A stretch of 44,870 bases of DNA from Rhodocyclaceae bacterium (GCA_020445765.1 JAGRFY010000037.1:1-44870), one strand, 5' to 3'. Shown: positions 1 through 8,340, numbered from the stretch's first letter. Translations and numbers: made by a program. The notes: generated by a model from the letters alone, not told the origin.

Positions 1-829
1 CGGGCGCCCGCGCCGGATCCCACGAAGGCGGCGACTCCTCGAACGTGATCGCGTAATCGATCGCGTACTGCTCAAAGCTATCGAATTCTCCGCTGCGTTG
101 CAACAATTCGAACAGCAGCAGCCAGGAATCCTGTCGCTCGCGGCGGCCGCAGCCGACCTGCTTGAGCAGCATCGCGGCCAGAGTCGGACAATTCAGCAGG
201 GTCACCGGCACGCGGTCTTCGGCGAGGCGGCGAAGCACGTTCCGCAACAGCTTGCAGCCCTTGTCGTCGACGCTGCGCAGGCGGCCGAGGTCGATCTTGA
301 TGCTGCCGTTCTCGCGCGCGAACTCGACGAGCTTGCCGAACTGCACCTCGACCTGACCCGACAGGCTGCCGTTGAGGGCCACCGTCGGCGTCGCATCGAC
401 CGGCGCCTCGTCGCGCGGGCTGGAGAGATCCTCCCATTGCGGCGGCGATTTCTCGAAACGGGCAGAGAAGGTGGCGCCGCGCTGATCGAAGCGCTGGCGA
501 TCGCCCGCCAGCCGATGCAAATCGAGCAGCATCAGCCACAGGCCCTCGCCGGCCTCGTCACCGACGGCACCGTCGAGCGTGGCCTCGAGCACTTGCGCCG
601 CTTCTTCGTCCTGGCCGGCAGCAAACAGCATCGCAGCTTCCTCGGCCACCGCCAGCAAGGCATCGCCGCCTTCCAGGACCTGCACCTTTTCGGCGCACTG
701 GGCGAGCGCCCAGGCATCGCCTGCACCGCTGAAATCGAGCGCGGACAACTCGGACGGCGGCCCCGCCGGAGTGCGGTTGCCGTCGGCCTTAGCAGATGTG
801 TCTGGCTTCTTTCCGCCGAACAGGGTCAT
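1..829 (-). CDS. STAS-domain protein, 3' end cut by window edge
   Basis: Reading the minus strand from the ATG at 829 gives an open frame to the left edge with no stop (276 codons seen). The first ~140 residues are acidic and Ala-rich. Residues ~150-250 look like a STAS domain (anti-sigma-antagonist or MlaB fold): NGSLSGQVEVQF, then KIDLGRLRSVDDKGCKLL and VPVTLLNC. The stretch ending SFEQYAIDYAITFEESPPSWDP resembles the tail of betaproteobacterial STAS proteins that I know only as unassigned. A GAGG lies 7-10 bases before the ATG. The gene diverges from ybgC across 238 bp. The regulatory partner is unknown; a role in phosphorylation-controlled protein interaction is the family expectation only. 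Confidence 0.8.
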   Translation of the reverse strand, partial: MTLFGGKKPDTSAKADGNRTPAGPPSELSALDFSGAGDAWALAQCAEKVQVLEGGDALLAVAEEAAMLFAAGQDEEAAQVLEATLDGAVGDEAGEGLWLMLLDLHRLAGDRQRFDQRGATFSARFEKSPPQWEDLSSPRDEAPVDATPTVALNGSLSGQVEVQFGKLVEFARENGSIKIDLGRLRSVDDKGCKLLRNVLRRLAEDRVPVTLLNCPTLAAMLLKQVGCGRRERQDSWLLLFELLQRSGEFDSFEQYAIDYAITFEESPPSWDPARAP

Positions 830-1067
830 TGCCACGCCTCGAGGTCCGTCGCCTTGGCAAACGGGTTTCGGTTGGAAAAGCTTAGCATTCCTGGAGGATC
901 GGACGCGGAACTAATCCGCGGTGCCGCTGCACCTAGCGCATCGCCGATCTTACTCCCGCCGCCCTGGAAAAACCGTAGCAGCACGTATCGAACAGCCATT
1001 ACCTCCGGTGACAAATACGGCAATCACGGCGAAAGATGAAGTACCTTTATCGGTTAGAATCCGCGCC

Positions 1068-1508
1068 ATGTCAGACTCCCGGACAGATGCCGCCGCTGGC
1101 GCCGACGACACGTTCCGGATGATCGTCCGGGTCTATTTCGAGGACACCGATGCCGGAGGCGTGGTCTATTACGCCAACTACCTCAAGTTCTGCGAGCGGG
1201 CACGCACCGAATGGCTTCGCGCCAGGGGCTTCGGCCAGCAGGCGCTGATCGACGAGTCCGGGATCGCTTTCGTCGTGCGCCGCCTGACCGCAGAATACCT
1301 GGGCTCTGCCCGGCTCGACGACGAACTCGAGATACGGACCTCGGTCGACCGCGTCGGCGGTGCCAGCATCGTCTTCGTGCAGCACATCCTGCGAGGACAG
1401 TCCCGATTGTTCGAGGCCCGCGTGACGGTGGCGTGCGTCGATCTCGCCAGGCATGCAGCCACGGCGATTCCGGCCCCGATCAGACGCCTGCTGTCTTCCC
1501 CCAACTGA
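1068..1508 (+). CDS. ybgC: YbgC-type acyl-CoA thioesterase of the tol-pal operon
   Basis: A 146-residue hotdog-fold thioesterase and first gene of the Tol-Pal operon. The 4-hydroxybenzoyl-CoA thioesterase signature is clear near residues 20-40: VYFEDTDAGGVVYYANYLKF, with the catalytic Asp in EDTDAGG, followed by FCERARTEWLR. The family hydrolyses short acyl-CoA or acyl-ACP and associates with phospholipid-synthesis proteins at the inner membrane. The frame is open further upstream, but the ATG at 1068 gives the usual family length. A TAGAAT sits only 7 bases before this ATG, so the message could start very close to the codon; no good -35 was found. tolQ follows after 16 bp. Confidence 0.93.
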   Translation: MSDSRTDAAAGADDTFRMIVRVYFEDTDAGGVVYYANYLKFCERARTEWLRARGFGQQALIDESGIAFVVRRLTAEYLGSARLDDELEIRTSVDRVGGASIVFVQHILRGQSRLFEARVTVACVDLARHAATAIPAPIRRLLSSPN

Positions 1509-1524
1509 AAGAAGAACAACGCGC

Positions 1525-2199
1525 ATGGAAGTCACCACCGATCTGTCGATCATTTCGCTGATCAGCAACGCAAGTGTGCTGGTCAAGCTGGTGATGGCGC
1601 TGCTGCTGGGCGTCTCGCTGGTGTCGTGGTACTGGATCTTTCGCAAGTGGTTCGCGATCCGCAACGCGCGGGGCAAGACGCTCAAGTTCGAGCGGGATTT
1701 CTGGAGCGGCGGTGATCTCAACGCCCTGTTCCAGAGCGCCGCCAATGATCGCCACCACTCCGGGCCGATGGAGCGCATCTTCGAGTCCGGCTATCGCGAG
1801 TTCGCCAAGCTGCGCAGCAAGAATGCCGACAGCAACACCACGATCGGCGGCGCCCAGCGGGCCATGAAGGCGACCTATCAGCGCGAGATCGACGATCTGG
1901 AGGCTCACCTGGCCTTCCTCGCTTCGGTGGGATCGGTGTCGCCCTACGTCGGCCTGTTCGGCACGGTGTGGGGCATCATGAATGCCTTTCGTGGTCTGGC
2001 CAACGTGACCTCGGCGACGCTGGCTCACGTCGCGCCGGGCATCGCCGAAGCACTGGTCGCCACGGCCATCGGCCTGTTCGCAGCAATTCCCGCGGTGGTC
2101 GCCTACAACCGCTTCGCCCACGACATCGACCGCCTCTCGGTACGGCTCGAAAGCTTCATGGAAGAATTCTCCAACATCCTGCAGAGGCAGCTCCGCTGA
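1525..2199 (+). CDS. tolQ: TolQ, proton-channel subunit of the Tol-Pal system
   Basis: A 224-residue inner-membrane protein of the TolQ/ExbB/MotA family. The first membrane segment lies near residues 13-37 (ISNASVLVKLVMALLLGVSL). The long cytoplasmic loop carries the family stretch QREIDDLEAHLAFLASVGS, and YVGLFGTVWGIMNAF begins the second membrane segment. The third is near residues 165-190 (GIAEALVATAIGLFAAIPAVVAYN). TolQ5TolR2 uses proton motive force to energise TolA during cell constriction. The ATG at 1525 was chosen because the protein begins directly before the first membrane helix and a GAAAGAAG lies upstream. The stop overlaps the tolR start as TGATG. Confidence 0.95.
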   Translation: MEVTTDLSIISLISNASVLVKLVMALLLGVSLVSWYWIFRKWFAIRNARGKTLKFERDFWSGGDLNALFQSAANDRHHSGPMERIFESGYREFAKLRSKNADSNTTIGGAQRAMKATYQREIDDLEAHLAFLASVGSVSPYVGLFGTVWGIMNAFRGLANVTSATLAHVAPGIAEALVATAIGLFAAIPAVVAYNRFAHDIDRLSVRLESFMEEFSNILQRQLR

Positions 2200-2603
2200 T
2201 GCGCAAGCGCCGCCTGATGAATCAGATCAACGTCGTGCCCTACATCGACGTGATGCTGGTGCTGCTGGTGATCTTCATGGTCACCGCGCCGATGATCCAG
2301 GTCGGCGCGGTCGACCTGCCGAGCGTCGGCAAGGCGTCGCTGGTATCGGCCGAACCGATCGAGGTGATCCTGGCCGCCGACGGCTCGCTGGCCTTGCGCG
2401 AACATGGCCAGCAACCGCGCAAGGTGTCGCCGGACGACCTGATCGCCGAACTGCAGCGCATCCAGGGCGGCGACGCGGACCAGCCGGTCCTGATCGCCGG
2501 CGACAAGTCGGTCCGCTACGAAGCCGTGCTCGGTGTGATGGATCGGCTGCAGCGCGGCGGAATCCACAAGATTGGCCTGCTGGTGCAGCCGGGCGATAGC
2601 TGA
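2199..2603 (+). CDS. tolR: TolR, peptidoglycan-binding stator partner of TolQ
   Basis: A 134-residue ExbD/TolR protein. A short basic N-terminus (MRKRRLMNQINVVPYIDV) leads into the single membrane helix VMLVLLVIFMVTAPMI. Asp17 in PYIDVML matches the conserved membrane aspartate that carries protons in TolR and ExbD. The remainder is the periplasmic domain, ending IHKIGLLVQPGDS. The ATG at 2199 shares a base with the tolQ stop, consistent with translational coupling and fixed TolQ:TolR stoichiometry. tolA starts 17 bp downstream. Confidence 0.95.
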   Translation: MRKRRLMNQINVVPYIDVMLVLLVIFMVTAPMIQVGAVDLPSVGKASLVSAEPIEVILAADGSLALREHGQQPRKVSPDDLIAELQRIQGGDADQPVLIAGDKSVRYEAVLGVMDRLQRGGIHKIGLLVQPGDS

Positions 2604-2620
2604 CCCGCGGCGGGTGATCG

Positions 2621-3487
2621 ATGATGCGTTATCCGGCCGCACGGGATTCGGGCAAATGGCCCTCGGTATTGTTGACCGTGCTGGTGCATGGTCTGCTGGC
2701 GGCATTTCTGTTCTACGGCATCCACTGGCAGGCGCGACCGCCCGCGGTGATCGAAGTCGGGCTGGTGCCGGCGATTCCGACGCCGCAACCGCCCGAACCG
2801 GCGACGGCCAAGCCCAAGCCTGCGCCCCAGCCCGAGCCGAAGCCGGAACCCAAGCCGGAGCCGGTGCCGGAACCACCCCCCCCGCCGCCGCCGCCGCGCG
2901 TCAAGCCGCCGCCACCGCCTCCGCCTCCGGCAAAACCGGAGATCGCGCAAAAAGCGCCCGAGCCGAAACCGGAACCGAAGCCTGAGCCGAAGCCCGAGCC
3001 GAAGCCTGAGCCGAAACCCGAGCCGAAACCGGAACCGAAGCCGAAGCCCAAGCCAAAGGGGCCGACTCCGGAAGAGCTGGCCGCTCGGGCCGAGCAGAAG
3101 CGGATGCAGGAGCTGCTCGCGCGCGAAGCCGAAATGGCGCGTCAGCAGGCCTTGTTGCGCCAGGAGGCGCTGCGCGCCGCCGATGCCCAGCAGGCGGCAT
3201 TGCGCAGCCGCGCCGCTGCCGACTATGCAGCCCGCATCCAGGCGAAGGTCAAGGGCAACATCGTGCTGCCGCCGGGCACCCAGGGCGATCCGTCGGCGCT
3301 GTTCCAGGTCGATCAGTTGCCGGACGGCACCGTGATCGCGGTTCGGCTCAAGCGCTCGTCGGGCAGTCCGGCGCTCGACGGCGCGATCGAACGCGCAATC
3401 CACCGTTCGAGCCCGCTGCCGAAGCCCACCGACTCGTCGCTGTTCCGCCGCACGCTCGACCTGACCTTCTGGCCGCTGCGCAATTGA
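2621..3487 (+). CDS. tolA: TolA with a Pro-Glu-Lys periplasmic rod
   Basis: A 288-residue TolA linking the TolQR motor to TolB and Pal. The membrane helix is at ~13-36 and contains T19-x3-H23, equivalent to the S-x3-H motif used by TolA/TonB to contact TolQ/ExbB, with Thr for Ser. Residues ~50-146 are low complexity: PEPK tandem units (71-81 and 113-146) and two runs of eight prolines (85-92 and 96-103). Residues ~150-200 form an Ala/Glu/Arg/Gln-rich predicted helix. The C-terminal TolA/TonB-like domain runs from ~205 (AARIQAKVKGNIVLPPG) to FWPLRN. The PEPK spacer resembles TonB more than the Ala/Lys helix of enterobacterial TolA. Placement between tolR and tolB fixes the identity. Confidence 0.93.
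   Translation: MMRYPAARDSGKWPSVLLTVLVHGLLAAFLFYGIHWQARPPAVIEVGLVPAIPTPQPPEPATAKPKPAPQPEPKPEPKPEPVPEPPPPPPPPRVKPPPPPPPPAKPEIAQKAPEPKPEPKPEPKPEPKPEPKPEPKPEPKPKPKPKGPTPEELAARAEQKRMQELLAREAEMARQQALLRQEALRAADAQQAALRSRAAADYAARIQAKVKGNIVLPPGTQGDPSALFQVDQLPDGTVIAVRLKRSSGSPALDGAIERAIHRSSPLPKPTDSSLFRRTLDLTFWPLRN
2795..3058 (+). repeat. PEPK/polyproline coding repeat inside tolA
   Basis: Degenerate 12-base units of the type GAG/GAA-CCG-AAG/AAA-CCN encode Pro-Glu-Pro-Lys. The densest tandem run is 2957-3058. Between the two PEPK blocks lie C-rich stretches encoding runs of eight prolines. Codon choices alternate between units (ccg/ccc/cct, gag/gaa, aag/aaa), so the amino-acid repeat seems kept while the DNA has drifted. 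Confidence 0.9.
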
Positions 3488-3524
3488 GCAGCAAAGGGAA
3501 ACAACGCAGCGCGAATCACTCGGC

Positions 3525-3530
3525 TATAAT
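3525..3530 (+). promoter_or_regulatory. Consensus -10 element upstream of tolB
   Basis: TATAAT matches the sigma-70 -10 consensus and lies 21 bases before the tolB start, in the 64-bp tolA-tolB gap. No convincing -35 is present at 16-18 bp spacing. A secondary tolB-pal-cpoB promoter inside the operon is therefore plausible but unproven. Confidence 0.4.
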
Positions 3531-3551
3531 CGCGCGAACCGGAAAACCTTT

Positions 3552-4829
3552 ATGAAACATAAACTTTTCGCGAAAACCTTATTGCTCGCCGGGTACCTGC
3601 TGGCGAGCCTTGCAGCCCACGCCCAACTGGCCATCGAAATCACCGGAGCCGGGGCCAACCGGATTCCGGTGGCCATTGCCCGCTTCGAAGGTGAAGACCT
3701 GCTGCCCGCCGCCGTCAGCGACGTGGTCCGCGGCGATCTCCAGCGCAGCGGCCTGTTCAGCCTGATCGAAACCGGGCCTCAGACACTCGGTGCCGACAGC
3801 ATCCCGGACCTCGGCAACTTCCGCGTGCGCGGCGCCGACGCGATGCTGGTGGGTTCGGTCACCGCGCTCGACGCCAAGCGCTACGAAGTGCGCTTCCGCC
3901 TGTTCGACACCCAGCGTCAGGCCGAACTGGGCGCGCTGGCGCTGCGCATGAGTGCCAACCAGCACCGCGCGACCGGACACCGTGTCGCCGATTTCGTCTA
4001 TGAGAAGCTGACCGGACTGCCCGGCGTGTTCTCGACCCGCATCGCCTACGTCGTCAAGTCCGGCAAGCGCTACCAGCTTCAGATCGCCGACGCCGACGGG
4101 GAAAATCCCCAGACCGCGCTGGCCTCCCGCGAGCCGATCATTTCGCCGGCCTGGTCGCCGGACGGCAGCAAGCTCGCGTACGTGTCGTTCGAGGCCAAGA
4201 AGCCCGTGGTCTACATCCATTCGCTGGCCACCGGCCTGCGCAGCGTGGTTGCCAACTTCAAGGGCTCGAACTCGGCGCCGGCCTGGTCGCCGGACGGCAA
4301 CCGCCTCGCCGTGGTGCTGACCAAGGACGGCCAATCCCAGCTCTATACCGTCAATGCCGACGGGTCGGGCGTACGACGCATCGCTTCGTCTGCCGGCATC
4401 GACACCGAGCCGGCCTGGTCGACCGACGGCAACTGGATCTATTTCACGTCGGACCGTGGCGGCAGCCCCCAGCTCTACCGGGTTGCACCCGATGGCTCGA
4501 ACCTGCAACGGATCAGCTTCTCCGGCAGCTACAACGTCACGCCGCGGCCCTCGCCGGACAACCGCAGTCTGGCCTTCGTCACACGCAATGCCGGTCGCTT
4601 CCAGGTCGCAGTGATGGATCTGGCCTCGCGCCAGGTCACCATCCTGACCGACACGGAACGCGATGAGTCGCCGAGTTTCGCACCCAATGGCCGCATGATC
4701 CTCTACGCCACCGAGATCGGCGGACGTGGCGTGCTGGCAGCGGTTTCCTCGGACGGGCGCGTCAAACAGAAATTGTCGGTGCAGGCGGCCGATGTCCGGG
4801 AACCGGCCTGGGGTCCGTTGCCCCGGTAG
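3552..4829 (+). CDS. tolB: TolB, periplasmic beta-propeller of Tol-Pal
   Basis: A 425-residue exported protein. The signal peptide ends near residue 24 (LLASLAAHA, then QLAIEI). An N-terminal domain (~25-160, with RIPVAIARFEG and VRGDLQRSGLF) precedes a beta-propeller of TolB/WD40-like repeats such as SPAWSPDGSKLAYVSF, APAWSPDGNRLAVVL and EPAWSTDGNWIYFTSD. TolB shuttles between TolA and the lipoprotein Pal. The length fits the family. The Met with a following Lys-rich signal peptide makes the start secure. pal follows after 31 bp. Confidence 0.96.
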   Translation: MKHKLFAKTLLLAGYLLASLAAHAQLAIEITGAGANRIPVAIARFEGEDLLPAAVSDVVRGDLQRSGLFSLIETGPQTLGADSIPDLGNFRVRGADAMLVGSVTALDAKRYEVRFRLFDTQRQAELGALALRMSANQHRATGHRVADFVYEKLTGLPGVFSTRIAYVVKSGKRYQLQIADADGENPQTALASREPIISPAWSPDGSKLAYVSFEAKKPVVYIHSLATGLRSVVANFKGSNSAPAWSPDGNRLAVVLTKDGQSQLYTVNADGSGVRRIASSAGIDTEPAWSTDGNWIYFTSDRGGSPQLYRVAPDGSNLQRISFSGSYNVTPRPSPDNRSLAFVTRNAGRFQVAVMDLASRQVTILTDTERDESPSFAPNGRMILYATEIGGRGVLAAVSSDGRVKQKLSVQAADVREPAWGPLPR

Positions 4830-4860
4830 ACCCATTGAAAGAGAACCACAGGAGTTTTTG

Positions 4861-5406
4861 ATGCGCAAACTGCTAGCCGTACCCGTCCTGGTTTCCGCCC
4901 TGCTCGCGGGCTGCGGATCCACCCCGATGAGCAGCGATCAGGCCGGCGCCTCGGTCGAGGACCGCAGCGCCACCACCACGGTGCAGACGCCGCCGGTGCA
5001 GACCGTCACCCCCGGCGACGGCGGTAGCGCGTCGCGACTGGCCGAGCTGACGAATCCGGACAGCCCGCTGTCCAAGCGCTCGGTGTATTTCGACTTCGAC
5101 AGTTTCGTGCTGCGGCCGGAATTCCAGCCATTGGTCGAGGTCCACGCACGTTTCCTGCTCGCCAATCCGGACGTCCGGATGCTGATCCAGGGCAACGCGG
5201 ACGAGCGTGGCAGTCGCGAATACAACCTCGCGCTCGGACAGAAGCGCTCCGATGCACTGCGCCGCGGCCTGACCCTGCTTGGCGTGCCCGAAGACCAGAT
5301 CGAGTCGGTCAGCCTGGGCGAGGAAAAGCCCCGGTGCATCGATTCCAGCGAGGAATGCTGGGCCGAGAATCGCCGCGCCGACATGCTGTACTCGGGTGAG
5401 TTCTGA
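4861..5406 (+). CDS. pal: Pal, peptidoglycan-associated outer-membrane lipoprotein
   Basis: A 181-residue lipoprotein. The type II signal peptide has lipobox LLAG-C with lipidated Cys18. A Ser/Thr/Gly-rich linker leads to an OmpA-like peptidoglycan-binding domain from ~72: YFDFDSFVLRPEFQP, then NADERGSREYNLALGQKRSD and the end WAENRRADMLYSGEF. The Asp and Arg of this domain bind diaminopimelate in the family. An AGGAG at 4849-4853 lies 7 bases before the ATG, which supports this start. The stop shares a base with the cpoB start. Confidence 0.96.
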   Translation: MRKLLAVPVLVSALLAGCGSTPMSSDQAGASVEDRSATTTVQTPPVQTVTPGDGGSASRLAELTNPDSPLSKRSVYFDFDSFVLRPEFQPLVEVHARFLLANPDVRMLIQGNADERGSREYNLALGQKRSDALRRGLTLLGVPEDQIESVSLGEEKPRCIDSSEECWAENRRADMLYSGEF

Positions 5407-6143
5407 TGGTGGCGACGTCGGCACGGGCTGCCCTGACCATCGTCATGTCCGTCGCCCTGGCCGCACCGGCCGGGGCCGGCATGTTCGATGACGAGGAAGC
5501 CCGCAAGGAAATCATCCGCCTGCGCGACAACTATGGCGCTCGGCTCGACCAACTCGAAACGACGTCGCGAGCCCAATTCGAACTGGCCAACGAACTGGCG
5601 GCACTAAAGGCCGAAATTGCCAAGCTGCGCGGCCAGATCGAGGTGCTGAGCTATCAGGTGGATTCTTCCGACAAGCGCCAGAAGGATTTCTACGTCGACC
5701 TCGACAACCGGCTGCGCAAGCTCGAGAACTCGGCCCTGACGCCGTCGGCCGCCGCTCGGCCGATCGATCCGGTGGCCGAGGCGCGCGACTACGAGGGTGC
5801 GCTCGGACTGCTCAAGGCCGGCAAGAATCGCGAAGCCGGAGCCGCATTCGAGGCCTTCATCGCCAACTATGCCGGCAGCAGCTTCCTGCCGAGCGCGTAC
5901 TTCTGGGCCGGCAATGCCTGGTTCCAGGAACGCGAGGCAGCGCGCGCCAGCGACCACTACCGCAAGGTGGCGGAATTGTGGCCCGACGACCCCCGCTCAC
6001 CCGACGCGCTGCTCGGCCTGGCGCAAAGCCAACAGGCGATGGGCGACAACAAGGGCGCAAAGGAGACCCTGGGCCGAATTCTCGAAGCCTACCCCGACAG
6101 CTCGGCCGCACAGATGGCGAAGCAGCGGCTCGGGCGCAGATAG
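5406..6143 (+). CDS. cpoB: CpoB, TPR coordinator of PBP1B and Tol
   Basis: A 245-residue periplasmic protein (formerly YbgF). The signal peptide ends near AGAG-MFDDEEARK. Residues ~45-100 form a coiled coil (LDQLETTSRAQFELANELAALKAEIAKLRGQIEVL), the trimerisation segment of the family. Residues ~120-245 contain tetratricopeptide repeats (DYEGALGLLKAGKNREAGAAFEAF and following). In the family it links outer-membrane constriction to PBP1B peptidoglycan synthesis. The ATG overlaps the pal stop by one base. It is the last envelope gene of the operon, followed by 124 bp without another gene. Confidence 0.94.
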   Translation: MVATSARAALTIVMSVALAAPAGAGMFDDEEARKEIIRLRDNYGARLDQLETTSRAQFELANELAALKAEIAKLRGQIEVLSYQVDSSDKRQKDFYVDLDNRLRKLENSALTPSAAARPIDPVAEARDYEGALGLLKAGKNREAGAAFEAFIANYAGSSFLPSAYFWAGNAWFQEREAARASDHYRKVAELWPDDPRSPDALLGLAQSQQAMGDNKGAKETLGRILEAYPDSSAAQMAKQRLGRR

Positions 6144-6267
6144 CGGCCGGGACCATGATCGTCGGCATCGACCGAGAGAAGAGCGCCATCCCGACCTCCG
6201 GAACCGTCCGGCAGCGCATGCCGATCCCCCGTCGGCTGTCGCGCGCCGCGGACGCCGCGTGACCGGC

Positions 6268-6927
6268 ATGCGCACCATCGATCGCGAACTGCCGCTGCGG
6301 CTCACCGAACTGTTCGTCTCGCTGCAGGGCGAATCCACCCGTATCGGTCTGCCGACGGTGTTCGTCCGACTGACCGGCTGCCCGTTGCGCTGCGCCTGGT
6401 GCGACACCAGTTATGCCTTCGAGGGCGGTGAGCCACGGTCGATCGGGGAAATCGTCGACGAGGTTCTCGCGACAGGCATCGACACGGTCTGCGTCACCGG
6501 CGGCGAACCGCTCGCCCAGCCCGGCTGCCTGACCCTGCTGACGGCTTTGTGTGATGCCGGCCTTTCGGTGTCGCTCGAGACCAGCGGCGCCCTCGACATC
6601 TGTGACGTCGACCCGCGGGTGTCCCGCATCGTTGACGTCAAGCCGCCCGGCTCCGGCGAGGTTGCGCGGAACCGCTGGCAGAATCTGGAGGTGTTGCGCG
6701 CCAGCGACGAACTCAAGTTCGTGCTCGCCGACGAGAACGACTACATCTGGGCGCGTACGCGTATCGACGCCGACCATCTGGAGCGACGCTGCCCCATTCT
6801 GATGTCGCCGGTGCATGGCCGGCTCGATCCGGCACAACTGGCGGAGTGGATTCTGCGCGACCGCATGCCGGTACGCATGCAGTTGCAGCTGCACAAGCTG
6901 ATCTGGGGTGAGCAGCCAGGCCGCTGA
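6268..6927 (+). CDS. queE: QueE, 7-carboxy-7-deazaguanine synthase
   Basis: A 219-residue radical SAM enzyme that makes 7-carboxy-7-deazaguanine from carboxytetrahydropterin on the preQ0/queuosine path. The [4Fe-4S]/SAM motif C38-PLR-C42-AW-C45 is intact. VCVTGGEPLAQ is the GGE motif for SAM binding. LQGESTRIGLPTVFVRL at the start and the end VRMQLQLHKLIWG are typical of proteobacterial QueE. The start is ambiguous: ATG at 6268 or an in-frame GTG at 6259. queC follows on the same strand. Confidence 0.94.
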   Translation: MRTIDRELPLRLTELFVSLQGESTRIGLPTVFVRLTGCPLRCAWCDTSYAFEGGEPRSIGEIVDEVLATGIDTVCVTGGEPLAQPGCLTLLTALCDAGLSVSLETSGALDICDVDPRVSRIVDVKPPGSGEVARNRWQNLEVLRASDELKFVLADENDYIWARTRIDADHLERRCPILMSPVHGRLDPAQLAEWILRDRMPVRMQLQLHKLIWGEQPGR

Positions 6928-6954
6928 CGCGCCCCGACCGAAAAGGACTTGCCC

Positions 6955-7665
6955 TTGCCTTCCGCGAATTCCCGCAACAACCGGCCCGCCGTGATTCTTC
7001 TTTCGGGCGGCCTCGATTCGACCACCTGCCTCGCGATCGCGCGCGACCAGGGCTATCGCTGCCACGCGCTGTCGGTCGAGTACGGCCAGCGCCATGCCGC
7101 CGAGCTGACCGCATCACGCCGGGTGGCACAGGCATTCGACGTGCAGGAGCACCGGCTCGCACGCGTCGATCTCGGCCAGTTCGGTGGTTCGGCGCTGACC
7201 GACAACGGCATCGCCATTCCGATGGAGGGTCCGCAGCCCGGTGTCATCCCGGTGACCTACGTGCCGGCCCGCAACACCGTCATGCTGTCGCTCGCGCTGG
7301 GCTGGGCAGAGGTCCTCGGCGCTGCCGACATCTTCATCGGCGTCAATGCGATCGACTATTCCGGCTATCCGGATTGCCGGCCCGAGTACATCAAGGCCTT
7401 CGAGGTGATGGCCAACCTCGGCACGCGCGCCGGTGTCGAGGGCAAGCGCATTCATGTCCACACGCCGCTGATCGACCTGTCGAAGGCCGAGATCATTTCC
7501 CTGGGCACCCGGCTGGGCGTCGATTACGGCCTCACGGTTTCGTGCTACCAGGCCGACGTATCCGGCCGCGCGTGCGGCGCCTGCGACGCCTGTCGCCTGC
7601 GCCATGCCGGCTTTGCCGAGGCCGGCGTCAGCGACCCGACGCCCTACGCCCACCCGCCGGTGTGA
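6955..7665 (+). CDS. queC: QueC, 7-cyano-7-deazaguanine (preQ0) synthase
   Basis: A ~236-residue ATP-dependent ligase converting carboxydeazaguanine to preQ0. The PP-loop SGGLDSTT is at residues 17-23. The C-terminal cysteines [18 protein letters not shown] form the expected zinc site. There is no ATG before the PP-loop. Two in-frame TTG codons occur (6949 and 6955). The AAGG at 6943-6946 sits 8 bases from the second but only 2 from the first, so 6955 is preferred. queE lies immediately upstream, so two of the three to four preQ0 steps are encoded here. Confidence 0.93.
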   Translation: MPSANSRNNRPAVILLSGGLDSTTCLAIARDQGYRCHALSVEYGQRHAAELTASRRVAQAFDVQEHRLARVDLGQFGGSALTDNGIAIPMEGPQPGVIPVTYVPARNTVMLSLALGWAEVLGAADIFIGVNAIDYSGYPDCRPEYIKAFEVMANLGTRAGVEGKRIHVHTPLIDLSKAEIISLGTRLGVDYGLTVSCYQADVSGRACGACDACRLRHAGFAEAGVSDPTPYAHPPV

Positions 7666-7682
7666 AGCGATCCGATACCGCG

Positions 7683-7711
7683 TTGACCGGTGGCACCCCC
7701 CCAACTATAAT
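7683..7711 (+). promoter_or_regulatory. Sigma-70 promoter for tRNA-Lys
   Basis: TTGACC (7683-7688), a 17-base spacer and TATAAT (7706-7711) form a near-perfect housekeeping promoter. The tRNA begins 16 bases after the -10. The sequence after the -10 is TCGCGCC, a GC-rich discriminator as expected for growth-rate-controlled stable-RNA genes. Confidence 0.85.
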
Positions 7712-7726
7712 TCGCGCCTCTTTACC

Positions 7727-7802
7727 GGGTCGTTAGCTCAGCTGGTAGAGCAGCGGACTTTTAATCCGTTGGTCGCAGGTTCGAACCCTGCACGACCCAC
7801 CA
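7727..7802 (+). tRNA. tRNA-Lys (anticodon UUU)
   Basis: A 76-nt cloverleaf with encoded CCA. The acceptor stem GGGTCGT pairs with ACGACCC. The D-arm is GCTCAGCTGGTAGAGC. The anticodon stem GCGGA/TCCGT encloses CTTTTAA, with anticodon TTT at 7760-7762. The T-arm is GCAGG-TTCGAAC-CCTGC. UUU reads both Lys codons. It lies just after queC, an arrangement common in proteobacteria. Confidence 0.98.
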
Positions 7803-7810
7803 GGTATCGG

Positions 7811-7844
7811 GCACAGAGGCCAGCCATTGGGCTGGCCTCTGTGC
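7811..7844 (+). terminator. 15-bp perfect hairpin after tRNA-Lys
   Basis: GCACAGAGGCCAGCC (7811-7825) and its exact reverse complement (7830-7844) enclose the 4-base loop ATTG. The hairpin begins 8 bases after the tRNA CCA. There is no clean T-run behind it (GTATACGG follows), so it may be a weak intrinsic terminator or a 3'-processing barrier. Confidence 0.6.
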
Positions 7845-8058
7845 GTATACGGTGTTCGACGGCGGGTTGTGCGTCGAGGTTTGGGTACAGGCACGGGCTT
7901 CGAGACACGCATCATCGATGCGGCGAGAAGTGCGCCACGCCGGGCGCTGACTTCCGCGCCGCCACGCGAAATCTCGCACGGCAACATCTTCCATGTTCGG
8001 GCACAGTTCGAGCCGGACAACCGCCTTGAAGGTCACGAGCCAACCAAGAGAGAACACC

Positions 8059-8340
8059 ATGACGACGGCCGAAATCACCTCCACCGACACGCGCGCGCTT
8101 TATCAGCGCTTTCCGCACCTGGTCCGCATCGAGTTGATGTGGGGCAGCGTCGAGTGCCGCCAGTTCCTGTCCAGCCTGCTGACCGACGACCGCGGCGAGC
8201 ATCGCACCGGATTCCCGGCAGAACATGCCAAGACCATCTTCTCGCTGCTGATGGAGCACGACAGCGCATTTCCGGAATGCGAGATCGCCTCGAGCAAGCC
8301 GGCCGGCCACGACTTCTACCAAAGCCACAATCTGCGCTGA
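8059..8340 (+). CDS. Small conserved-looking protein of unknown function
   Basis: A 93-residue soluble protein that I do not recognise by function. It opens MTTAEITSTDTRALYQRFPHL and has aromatic/acidic stretches (RIELMWGSVECRQFLSSLL, then FPAEHAKTIFSLLMEHDSAFPE). There is no signal peptide, membrane helix or known metal motif. A GAGAG lies 6-10 bases before the ATG. Composition and third-position GC match neighbouring genes, so it is probably a real native gene. It may share a transcript with the DUF2007-like gene 65 bp downstream. Confidence 0.7.
   Translation: MTTAEITSTDTRALYQRFPHLVRIELMWGSVECRQFLSSLLTDDRGEHRTGFPAEHAKTIFSLLMEHDSAFPECEIASSKPAGHDFYQSHNLR

Noticed and set aside
98-1039. A 313-codon open frame on the plus strand over the first gene
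   Set aside because: It is the shadow of the minus-strand STAS gene. The minus frame has a recognisable domain and ribosome site; the plus translation is Arg/Ala-rich without any motif.
2795-3058. Direct repeats that could suggest a CRISPR or minisatellite
   Set aside because: The units are 12 bases, in frame inside tolA and degenerate at codon third positions; they encode PEPK.
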